The translations under genes and the position numbers were made by a program. Positions 10,722 to 23,200 of a stretch of DNA of 64,000 nt are shown in pieces. Each line of letters starts with the position of its first letter. Position 1 is the first letter of the stretch. The notes beneath the pieces are model-generated. The model was not told the DNA's origin. It saw nothing but the letters and a program-made list of their open reading frames with translations, and did not search any database. The stretch is from Diphasiastrum complanatum (Eukaryota > Streptophyta > Lycopodiopsida > Lycopodiales > Lycopodiaceae), in NCBI GenBank assembly GCA_029204225.1, contig CM055101.1, positions 5,831,246 through 5,895,245 on the forward strand, read 5' to 3'.

Positions 10722-10972
10722 AGAATTAGAATTATTATTATTAATGTCTTTTGGTACCCAAAGGTACATAAGACAAAAGAGAGTACAAAAGGTGAGGAGC
10801 ATTGTCCGCATACGGACTTATTTACTAGTAGAAAAGAGAAGAAAACGAGAAACTAGCATATCTATCTCGCTACCTCTAAGAAGAAGAAATATCCAAGCTT
10901 GACCACCAGCTTGCGAGGGTACAATGCAAGAGCTTAACCACCTGCTCTGCGGAGGAGACTAGCTGCGAGTAA

Positions 10973-11028
<56 letters not shown>

Positions 11029-11750
11029 GAAGAATCCAGTGGGAGATAGCAGGGCGCACACCAACTGACGTGAGTGTTTGCCCTGCACCTGTTCGCTTGC
11101 AATATAGGCTTCTTTTTTTGTTTTTCACAGTTTATTTCCATCGTGGGATTTGGCTTGACGGTCTTTTTTGTGTGCAGAGAGAAGCTCCTGGAAGATGTCC
11201 GCTGGCACAACGAACGACATTGGAAGCAAGAAGCAGAATTTCACGAGAGCTAGCGAGGGATAATTGCGCGACTACCGGTCCCCGGAGCTGCAGCCACGTG
11301 CCTTGCGACTCTCGGACCTGCTCCCCCTTACCGTAGCTGGCGAGGGCGAGGAGACACAGTGGATTGAAATTAACTTCATCGCAGAACAGCTGTCCGTGGT
11401 CCGGGAAAGGGTCCTTCGACGTCGGGCCAGCCAGGAGGCAGAGTGACAGAATAATGCACCTGGCCAGGACGACGAGTCTGCGGGCTCTTCGGCGCCCCAA
11501 TAATGTAAAGCCCAAATAAAGTTCCAGCCGTATGTGGGGACTCTTTCTGTGTAATTTTTGGGAGTAAATGAGGCGGCATACAGTTAGACAGTAGTTTACA
11601 AACAGACCCAGCCGTATGTGGCGGGATGCGTAATGTATTTTTGATACTATTTAATATACAATATGCTCTTTTGGGCAACATGCGCCTGGTTTTTTAGAAA
11701 CGCGATCTTTGTAGTTTAACATATGTAATTTGTGCATTGAGCTGAAAATG

Positions 11751-11845
<95 letters not shown>

Positions 11846-13804
11846 GAAGAAGAAGAAGAAGCTTTATTAATGTCTTTTCCATGCCAAAAGGCATATAAGA
11901 CTAAGGAAATACATGTCAAGTATGTGGTAACCGTGGAGCGTATAAATGCCTCCAAAAACTGTAATAAAGAAAAAAGGAAACATCTAGTACAAGTTAAGAT
12001 AACTACATAAATGATAATCTCTGTGCATGGTAGTCAAATGTGTCCATGTCACGATGCCAGGTCTGTACTGGCGCTGTAGAAGGATGTAATGAGACCTGTA
12101 GCATGAGGAATGTAGGAGCCCGCTGACGTCGCCTGTGAACAGGAGCATGTATAGTGTGTCTCTGTGTAAGAGGTCTGGTAGGGCGTGTAACTCTCGTGAC
12201 CGCTTGAGGCTGGGTGATGCGTCGTCTCTGCATCCTAGGTCTGGGAATGTCGTCGCAATCGCTGTCAATCATGTCTGCATCAGAACGTGATCTCCGACGA
12301 GAGAAGAAGGATGTAATCTGAGACTGTGAGTCTGGATAGGTGTGCTGAGCTGTCTGACATAGGTCCTGACGTAGGAGGGACATCTCACGTATCATAAGTG
12401 CCACACATCTAGGGTCCTCATATGAGATGAGGGACCGTAATGTAACTAATCTCATAGTAAACTGGACATGTGAAAAGGAAATGCTCCTCTGTCTCAACCA
12501 TAGATAATGAACATAATTGACAAAAAATGCTCCTCACGTGGGGTACCCTGGAAGCGTCCAGTCTCAATCGCCAACTGGTGTGAGGACACTCGGAACTGGC
12601 CCAGAATAAATCGGAGCCCATGAGATAGCCCTGAGGTGAGATAGTGTGGTAAAACTGGAAAGCCAACTGTGTCTAGCTCCAAAAAGTGTGTCCTGTAATA
12701 GTCGGGTTTGACCCCGAGCTGTCCCTGCCATGTCCGGCTCAGGTATGCTCTATAGAGAAAGCGTCTGATATATTCATGGGTGCCCGATGGAAGGTCTGTG
12801 ATAGAAATCCCAAGTGTATCCAGTATCCGGGAGGCCTGAGAGAACCATGATAGTCGATGCCCCTGATCATAAAGGTCTCGCGAGGAGGCAAGTGCCGTCT
12901 GTGTGTATCTCTGCTCATCTGTGGTAACGTCATAATACGCTAAATATATAGAATAATCTGGAAGATGGCGGATAGGTGAATGGGAGGGACCGCGAACTCT
13001 GTCAGGATAATCTGATGTGGGACAGATGGCTTAGCCCGTATCATACGAGATAGCATGAGAACCTGCAATCGTGAAATACTGGCCCAATTCGAAGATGTAA
13101 GACCCGCACACCATACCTCTGCTGCATATAGGGTTGTGGGAGTAACGAGAGTATCAAAAAGCTGACATTTACTCGGGGCATCCCAAATAAACCGTATGAA
13201 ATAGAAGCGCTCTAACTGGACAAGGGAGGCGTGACCCTTACCAAGTCTGGCGGAGGCTGCCTGTCGCATGCCACCAAAGATAGGATCTGTAAAAAGCACG
13301 CCAAAGTAAGTGTAAGAAGATACGACCTCCAAGGGTTGACTATCAAAGATGAGTTCCTGGCGCTGCATAAAAGCTCTCGATGTGTTGAAAACCATAACTT
13401 TGGTTTTCAATATGTTAACCCCCAATCCCCATCTACTGCAGAAGGCATGAAGGCTGTCTAGCTGTCGTTGTAATCCCTCTATGGAAGAAGATAGGAGGAC
13501 CACGTCATCTGCATATAAAAGTATAGCAAGCAAGATGCTCCCAAGCCTGCAACCTGTGCCACCGCATCCCTCAATAATTCTCTCAAGCTCGTCAATATAT
13601 AGTCCAAACAAGGTTGGGGATAGAGAACAACCCTGTTTCACGCCAATAGTGCTCCAGATGTGGTCTGAGATGCCGGTATCACTCCGAAAACAGCCAAGGA
13701 CTCTCTCATATAGTGCCATCACTGCCAAGATCATGTCAGGAGAAAAACCAAGATCACATAGACGCTGAATGAGAAAGGATCATGGAACAGAGTCGAAGGC
13801 TTTC

Positions 13805-13889
<85 letters not shown>

Positions 13890-16800
13890 CGAATCCGTTT
13901 GGATTGGAGCTAGACTTTGCAAAGAACCCCTTCTTTTTTGTGAAGCCAATTCCTCTTGACAGCCTGTATGCAGGCAAATCCTTTACTCAACCTGTATGAA
14001 GCCCATAAAACTGTAGAGAAGAACGTGGTCTGTTGCCTGAGGAAAGTAAATTTGGACGATCCTGCCGTGGCACGACATGCAATTTCCTGAGCATTTAGAA
14101 TTCGTCAAAAGCACAAGGACCTTGTACTCTCAAAAAATCTCATCTCGCGATCCGATCATCCCATTATGTTCTGCTGCAACAGCGATAGAATTCTTGTTTC
14201 CTTTCAGCGTTGTTGTTGGAGTTCATCCCAAAACCCTAAACCTATCTCATCACATAGGCCATAGCACTGTGTAGGTCTTGAACTTCCCTGTGGAGCATAA
14301 GTAATTTGTAAGTTGTTGAAGTTCATCCAGGGAGCGCATCGTTTACCTGTATTTATATAATAGTATAATATAGATTCGTCAGGGAGAGAGAGATAGCGAG
14401 GGCACGAGATAGAGTTCTGGAGACTGAAAAAATATAAATTGTTGCTCTTTCATGTCCGATTCTGTAGATATCAGACATGGGAGGCATGGGCAGTGGTTAG
14501 GTTTGTTGCAAATTTTTTTGGGTACCGTTTTCCTATTTTTTAACAGGAGGGGGCAGGTGGGTGCCAGACACCCTCTAATAATTAATTCCGGGGGGGGGGG
14601 GGATAGGGGTCATAAATTGTTTTTATTTCGCGCTGGGGATGTGGGACAGTGAGGGCAGGGGCCTATATTTTTATTTTTATTTTTTTGAATTTTTGTTTTT
14701 GGAAAATGTCAGACGCGTCCACTCCCGAACGCACCCTTGAGGTGTCCGCGTCCGGACGCGCGTCTGCGTCTAGCCCCCGCTTCCTTAGGTACATGCATAT
14801 TCTGATACATGATCTCCATATCCAAGATAGAATTTCCTTGAAGTTGACCCCTTTCATGATGAGATGAAGAGCTTTGCACCATCCTAGCACCTTTGACAAT
14901 GATTCCTTCCAAATTTGATGAAGATGCTTGATCTTGAGGCTTACTCCTCCTTGATGTTGTTGCTCCTCCTCATTAGAAACCTGATACCTCCTTGTCTCAT
15001 AAGGATTACAAAGATCCATCATAAGATTTTGAGAATTAGGCATATCAAGATTGTCAAGACTATGCATGCTAATATAACATAGATTTTGCATCATTTCTTT
15101 ATGCTTGAATACAATGCTAATCTCAGATCCTATGAGGCTAAATTCTTCATTATGGATATAAGTGTCCGTGGAGGATGATTCACTTATTATCATAACAAGT
15201 TTACAATATGCCTCTAGAATTGAAAAAACACAATCTTTCATATCATGAATGAACAAATCACTCTTGATCTTATAAAAACCTAGAGAACACACATCATGAA
15301 ACCATTTCAATTCTCTTGAATTCATATCCCATACAAACTTGAATATGATGAAAATGAAGAGAAATACTCCCTTTGCCTTATGATGTGACAGCTCATCCCA
15401 CTATCAATCCACCAAGGATTTTCCCCATAGAACTTGATGAGGCACACATGGATGCCATGAATGACTCTTCTTCATAAAAGCCATCTTCCTGGAGAAGTTT
15501 GCCTCCTCATCTCCTTTGTGCAAGGAAAAAGATCCCATCCTAGCTTTGGCTTTCTGGATCCTACTCTCCTCGGCTATGAGAACACTTTGAAGCTTCTCAA
15601 TGAATGGAAGGGTGTCTTGGATAGCAAAACTTTGAACAAGATTGGAGTATTCATCTCCCAATCCATTCAAGATGACTTGGACAATCTCACTCTCCTTGAT
15701 TTTCTCACCTATGGAGCTCAATTCCATTTTGAGTGACTTGACTCTAAGAACATATGCTTGAGCACTCCCACCTATTTTCCTCATGCTTTGTAGGACTTGA
15801 TTCCTTAACATAAGCATCCTAGAGGTAACTTTTGACTCATAAATGGCCTTCAAGGAATCCCATGCTTCCTTGGCCGAGGTACAAGAAGCAACTTCTCAAA
15901 AGTTCATTACTTACATTCATTTTGATGCAGTGTAAGGCAAGATTACATTTCTTTTTGTATCTTTGCAATTCTTGACCTCCATGAGGTTCTTCCACCTCAT
16001 CAAAGACAAAATCATAAAGGTCTTGGAGTGTAAGTCGTGACTCCATCCTGACCTTCCAATTAGAATAATTGGATGGATTTAGCCTCTCACTAGATTCCAA
16101 GATGAATCCTCTAATAGATCCCATCTTAATCTACCTTTTTTTGGCACACAAAGCATTAAAAAACACAAGGCTCTTGTTTCTTACTGGATTTGCACTCTTT
16201 TGCAACCAAATTTGTGTCCTTCACAAATTGGAAGATCTTCAAAGACAATCTACTTCACAAGGGATGGTAGAAAATGGCACCTAGAATTCACAAAAGAACT
16301 CTCATGAAATTCCAAATGTAAAATGGGAATTCTCTCTACTCTAAACTCATCAAGTGGATCTCAATATGACCCTCACACTCTCACAAAGAAAGTTTGTTTA
16401 GAATCAATTTGGGTTTGCTTGCCAATTCTACACTCTAAATGAGTATTTTTCACTTTTGCATGTAACACAAGATCATTCTCTCTCAACAAGTTTTGATCTA
16501 TGAAGAAACCTGAAAAATCACTTTTAAGGCTCCTAAAACTCAGATCAAAACATTGGATTTACTCTCTTAATTTCAAACCTACCTATAGATTTGAAATCAC
16601 AATAGATTTTCCTACGCCATGGGGAAAAAATCACATCAAACTCTTAGAATGCAATTTTGGGAAGATCTTAAAAATATAGCCTCCTCTCTGGTCCTGTACA
16701 CCTTCACACGTGTGGGGAAGGTACCCGAGACATAAATCCAATGATAGATCCCAAAAAATCCAGTGATTACATTGTTAGAAACTCGCCCTCCAAGAAACTA

Positions 16801-19800
16801 GCTTTCTAGGTCCAAAAAACTAGCTTTCTAGCTCCAAATTTTGATCAAACACTAATCCTCATGCATTTGGCTCTGATACCATGTTGAAAATCAAACATAA
16901 TGGATTCATTCAATCCTTATGAGGGATTCAAGAACAATGATTATACAAGTGTTTATGATCAAATTTGGTTTCACACATGTGAATGACAGCCTGCTGTACG
17001 AACATAAGCCTGAGCATAAAGTTCTAACAATGATTACCACATTAGATTACAAAACATGCAAGACAAATGAGAGAAATCTTTGTTTGGTGCAAAACTAGCT
17101 CTATATTCTCCTTGATTCTCAATATACAAAATGGTCTCCATGATGGAGGGAGCACGACCTAATATGGCAGCTTTCGCACGTGTGGGGATGCTGCATGTAC
17201 TTGCATGCATGCCACTTTTAGTGCCTCATCATCATTCATTGATTTTGCACCACCTAGACACCTAGAAATTGCCAAATGTCAATTTTTGACTGTGTTACAT
17301 GGTTTTCTACATGCATGTCACCAAAACTTATGCATGAGTCAATGCATGTGTACTTTTCACACGTGGGAACAACATCCACACATGTGGAATGATCGTATGT
17401 ACATAGTACAAAGTTTTGGCCTACATCAAGCTATATTTTGCATGATTCTCACAAATTTTATACCATTAAACCGAAATTTTTTAAAGTTTAAAAAAAATTG
17501 CGAATACATTTAAAAACCAATCAAAATAGTAGAAATCTAAAAAACATGCCGACGCCATTCCTATACTTTGTCGGCTTAGGGTGCCGGTTTCATTAGCGGC
17601 TAAGTTGACAACATTTTAGATGCACTAATCAGTGAATCACTACATGATGAATCAGTGAATCAGCAATACCTAGGTATTATTAGATAACCTTGAACGTGTT
17701 CCGAAATGCTCCTTGTATACATCCATGGGTTTAGTTAAAGGTTGTGGTGGAAGAGCACATGCTTATAATTGGCGAAGCATAGAAGGGAACGTCTCTGCAA
17801 AGTTCTCTTCTGCCCAAGATATTTTTTGAATCTGAAGCTTTTCATACTATTGTTAGAAAGTGTCAAGGCTATAGCCCTTGCACAACACTCTAGGAACACA
17901 AATGGACAGGTAGCTCAGTGGTAGAGCACCCCATTGGAATGGGGGAGGTCCTAGGTTCAATCCCTAGCCCGACCACACACACCAAGTGTAAAAACTTTTC
18001 ACATGGTGTCAGAGCCATGGTTGTGGGTGTGGTCTAGGTGGGCAGTAGCTAAAAAGGGCTATGCCTTGAGGGGGAGTGTTAGAAAGTGTCAAGGCTATAG
18101 CCCTTGCACAACACTCTAGGAACACAAATGGACAGGTAGCTCAGTGGTAGAGCACCCCATTTGAATGGGGGAGGTCCTAGGTTCAAACCCTAGCCCGACC
18201 ACACACACCAAGTGTAAAAACTTTTCACAACTATGGGCCTGGAATTGCTTAATGTTGTAGCATTTGTAGCACCTTCTAACAAGTAGATATGCATACTATA
18301 GTTCATGGCTATTTTTAGTTTTCATAACTCTCTTGGATTCTGCAACATTGTGTTCAACAATTTTTGACTCCAACTAGAATTAAAGACATGAAAATATACA
18401 CATGTAGTTGCTCTTTTAAACTTTGTGTTTGATTTTGGACATTTGACTCATTGTTAATTGTCATAAAGATATTGAATCTTACCTTGCTCACATCTTACTA
18501 GTTTGAGTTTTGGAGCAGGTAGTTGGAGTAGTGACTCAACCTCAATCAAGCTCACGTTCAAGAAAAAAGCATGTTTTGTCTCCTGTGGCTCAACGGGCTT
18601 TTGATAGGGGGTTTCCCTCTAGTTCTATATTCCTTCCATCAAAAGCAGGAGAGGTTATTATAAAATATTTAAAAATTTTATTTTATTTTTTGTTGTGTGT
18701 AATAATCTACTTATGTAAGTTCTTGATGATTTTTCATGTTATGATGTGTGCTTTTAAGAAAGTCTTTCCACTATTTTTTATGTGATTACTTTGCAAATTA
18801 GATTGTAGAGCTCAATCTGAACTGTCATTACAATCAATTTTGCATCTACATGGTTTGGTATATCACTTCCTAGCGTTGAAAATAGTGTCATTTAGAAGAA
18901 TTTAGGTGACACTTGAAATCTTCATCTGGTTAGAAACATTGATATGTTTGTTAATTAATGCATTTGACAAGTTATTAATGCTTGTGTGTGTAGGAAAGTT
19001 TCTTATCAAGTCTAAAAGAATTACAACCAGATCTATGCATAACGGCAGCATATGGGAACATATTACCAAAGAGGTTCCTGGACATTCCTCCTTGTGGTAT
19101 TGACTTTGTTTTCATCTTTCGTCTAATTGTGGCAAATTTTCTTGTTGAAAGTATATAGATATTTAGCTAATTAAATGGAATTTGAAGTTGTTCGATACTA
19201 TGACATTTTCAATGCTAACCATTCTTTGCTTTGAGAAATGTCTGAACTTTGATTGTGGTTGGTGATTTCCTCGCTTGGGGTTTGTAGTCAAGATAATTCT
19301 CTGTCTATATGTGCGTGCGTGCTTATGCCTATGGGTGCGTTTATAAGTCTTTTATCTCTCATCTTGCAACACACAAATTTGAGGTCAACTTGATTTTTAA
19401 GATTCAGATGAACTTTCAGAGATATTAGTTTGAAGCTTATCATTCTTTTAGAGCATCTCTATCCATGTTTTTTAATTTTCTATGGACCTATTTAAATACA
19501 ACAGCAAATTTAGGGATGTAAAAGCTTGTGGTAGAGATATTTAATGCCTACATAGAAATGAATCAAGGATAGAAAAGGGAGTTGCTGATTTTCAAATTGC
19601 TCTTTTGAATTTAAGTTGCATCAAAATGCATTATGTGACCCCAATCTTTGAAATACTTTTTCTATACTGCACTGGAATTGTTTTTGGACCTCCACTATAT
19701 TATGAGACCAGACGTAGGTATTATTGCATATTTTAGGATCAGCTTGTCACACTCTGCATTATGAGAATTAGATATGTGTTGCCTTGGTTCTACACTTACG

Positions 19801-20088
19801 AGAGGCTATAGTTCAGGTCCCTAGCACACCATAGAGATATGTAGCATCTTTTTTCTCCAGCCGGTGAGATAGAGGTGCAGACGCAGACTCACGTGATGAA
19901 TCCCTCATCCGTTTTAGACAATGTGCCCCACGTCAAAAGGTCCCTCCTTAGCTTGTTATTTGTTTTGTTCATTCTTAGTTTACTGCTAGATTGTGCAACT
20001 TTTTCCTTGAAGATGTTGCATGTTCTTTTAAGTTAGACCACAGTTGGAATGCACTCTTTTAGTCTTATGGTACCTCATAGATATGAAG

Positions 20089-20122
<34 letters not shown>

Positions 20123-20184
20123 ACAGGTAGAGCATCATCCATAAAGATTTGTTTATTCCAAAGTTTAGCCCTTTTTCTAAGGGC

Positions 20185-20248
<64 letters not shown>

Positions 20249-23200
20249 AAAGAAAGCTTTATTAACGTCTCTTGGGCACTCATGGGTGCATAAGACCAAA
20301 AAGAAAACATGTACAAGCAACAGTGGGAGCATCATCCATAGGAGGACGTGGCCGTAAAATGCTATAAACTAGCTACGAATGAAAGTAGAACAAAGCAGAA
20401 GTGAAATAAGCCCACAACCCGGGCTAGGTATAACAGAAGAACTACAGAAAAAGTACCAATTCCCACAACCCGGGCCAGGTGGAGAATAAGTACATATTAG
20501 CGAAAGTAATTGTGAAGTGTTCGCTGAGTGGAGTGTATAGTGGGCCTTGATGGAGGCAAGTGGCGACTACATTTGGGCTTTTTCCGCGGTGTCACAAGGA
20601 TAAAAATCTCATCATCGGAGTCATCAACATGTGCTCGAGTCCGAAAGAAGCCAGTGAGAAGCAGCTGCTGGGAGTCTAACCCCAGGTGATCTGGTATAGG
20701 CAGATGAGACTGACGGAGAGTAAGTATCTCACGAACAAGAAGTCCCAAGCAACAAGCATCAGGATAGGAGACAAAACTACGAAGTGTATGCGGGCCATCG
20801 TGAAAGAGACAATAATACCTCTCCCGTATCTCATAATACAACGGACATCTGAGAAGGAAATGGGCTTCATCCTCCGCCTCCTGCAACGAGCACAAGCGAC
20901 ATAGACGACGCTCTCGGGGGATGTCCATGCACGATCGGCCCCAATAGCAAGCTAATGAGAGGAAATGCGCAACTGCCCAAGACGATAGCGCCGGCCGTGT
21001 GATAGGGGTTGTGAGAGATAGAGCAGCAACAATAGCAAACCAGGAGGATCCAATGAGAGGAAGTGTGTCTGGTAATTTAGTCGAATGCGGGAAGGTGGGA
21101 GGGAGCTCCAAGTTGGCTGCATATATCGACGGAATAAATAGCCTCGAATATATGAATGCGTACCACGAGGAAGATCCATGATAGAGATGCCCAAATGTCG
21201 TAAGAGATCAGACGCCTGCTGGTACCAGGATAGCTTGGCATGGGAATCAGCTAGGACACGTGAAGAAGTAACCACAACAACTATGTATCTATCCGGGTGA
21301 GATGCACAAATTTCCTGAATCCGCTGAAGAAAAAGAATAAGGCGGAAAAAGCCCTCAAGGATGATTGGAGGAGTAGCTAACTTAGCACATAGGATATCAT
21401 GAGGGGTGGTAGTCTTGGCACGTATCATGCGACCCAACATAGTGGCCTGAATGCGAATGCCTGCCCAGTCCCAGAGAGAAAGTCCTGGCAACCAGATCTC
21501 GGAGGCATACATCATTGCTGGAACCACCCGTGTGTGAAACAACTCGCATCTAGCAGCGGGATAAAAAATATGACTCATTGTACAACCACTCTCCATTTGG
21601 ACCAATGGTGAAAGACCGAAGGAAATGTGCGCAAATGTAGCCTGGCGGAAACCAAGAAGGGGCGTAGTAAACAGGACTCCCAAGTAAGTATAAGAGGCAA
21701 CAATGTCAACTTCTTGGCGACGGTCATAGAAGAATCGATAATTGTGAAGGCTTTGTCGATTGGTGTTGAAAATCTTGATTTTCGTCTTTTTCAAGTTAAC
21801 AGAGAGACCCCAAGCAACACAAAACCGATGTAAGACCTGTAAGTGACACTGCAACCCTTTTGGTGAGGGAGAAAGCAAAACAATGTCATCAGCATAAAGC
21901 AGAATGGGGATCAACAAATGAGCCAGCGGGCAACCATCTCCACCTTCGCGAATGAGGCGCTCAAGACCATCAGTATAAAGTGCAAACAATGGAGGCGACA
22001 GTGGACAACCTTGCTTGACACTAACAGTGCTATGGATGGGAGAAGACAAATCAGTACCCAGCTGAATACGTGCTAGAACTCTCTCATACAAAGCAACCAC
22101 TGCCACGAGAATAGAGTCGGAAAAGCCAGGGTGAAGGAGATTGGTGGCCCAAGGTATGGGGAAACCATCAACGACAGAGTGGTTGAAACAACGGGAGAAG
22201 AAAGGGGAGGTGAGTTTGGCAACTGGTTTGAGGAGCTCAGCTGAAAGGAGGTCAATGTCAGACATACAATTGTTCTTGAGTTTGCAGATGGTGGCTTCAA
22301 CCATGTCAGGAGCAAAGAGGTCACAGTGGGTAGGACGATAAGAAAGAGAGATGGAAGGGTGAGTGGTGGGTCGAACAAAGAGGGAAGGTGGAGGAGAAGG
22401 CGGACTTGGTGCTGGGGAGAAGGAGAGGTAGAGCAGAGAATGATCAACAAGCACCGGGGTAGAGATGGTGAAGGATGCCTGGTGGGGCAATAAAGCAGGA
22501 GATGCAATGAAATAGTCCACTACGTTGTGACCGCCAACAAATGGGTGGCAATTATATGCAGAGGAGGATGGCCACTGAAGAAGACCGTTAAGGATAATGA
22601 GACCGTGTGCTTGAGCCAACCTCAGAAGCTGTTCCCCAAAAAGCATAATTGTCGCTGATGAGTCCTGAGAATAATGAGCAGAAGAGGTATCCAACGGATG
22701 AAGAGAGAGTGTTTCAGCATAGAACTTAGTCTGGCGAGCGGCTGTGCATGCGTTAAAGTCCCCTGCAAGCAATATGTAACCCTGTAGAGAGAGTCTAGCA
22801 ACGTCGTCAGAAAGGGCCTGAAAAGGATCACCTCCCAAATCCATAAACACTGAAGTGTGGGGAGCAAAGTAGCACATTGCAACAAACAAGTCCCGGTCTA
22901 GCCCCAAGAAGGCTGCAATAATCTGAAGCCACAACTAATGGCCATAAGTATCCTGAGACACCAACCGAATAGGAGTATAATCCGACCTGTACAAACATGC
23001 AACTCCACCAGAGGCCCAAAGTATCCAGCCCTGTAGCATAGGTCTTGCAGCAGAAATCCACTGAAAACCAGAAATGTGCGGAAGTGGGTGTGTGGAAGGC
23101 TCATATGTCTCTGCAAAAAGTAGAAAATCAGCCGAACACATATAGGTGTTCGCAGTTCCAAAAACCGAATGTGACGCTAGCTGGGGCTATCGGGCTGCTC

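Larger units (their letters stand above)
17851..18229 (+). mobile_element. TRIM retrotransposon with tRNA-like sequence in its LTRs
   Basis: A complete 379-bp element: 153-bp LTRs (17851-18003 and 18077-18229, TG...CA, two mismatches), a primer site at the LTR edge (tggtgtcagagccatgg), a 73-bp non-coding interior, a polypurine tract (gaggggga, about 18069-18075) and perfect 5-bp target duplications actat (17846-17850 and 18230-18234). Each LTR includes a 72-nt tRNA-like cloverleaf with A and B boxes. Cassandra TRIMs carry 5S rRNA in the LTR; a tRNA-bearing counterpart is not known to me. The two LTR differences suggest a fairly recent insertion. It lies 290 bp upstream of formyltransferase exon 3. 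Confidence 0.9.

Noticed and set aside
10566-10902. ORFs of SLSLSL or REREREs over the (GA)n arrays (also at 10876-11210, 11694-12010, 13731-13999, 20065-20316, 26267-26542)
   Set aside because: They are translations of a dinucleotide repeat, open in several frames by necessity, with no homologous flanks.
17904-18201. Two functional tRNA genes 226 bp apart
   Set aside because: Acceptor mismatches and a 6-nt anticodon loop, and both lie at the same position in the two LTRs of one element, so they are LTR content rather than independent tRNA genes.
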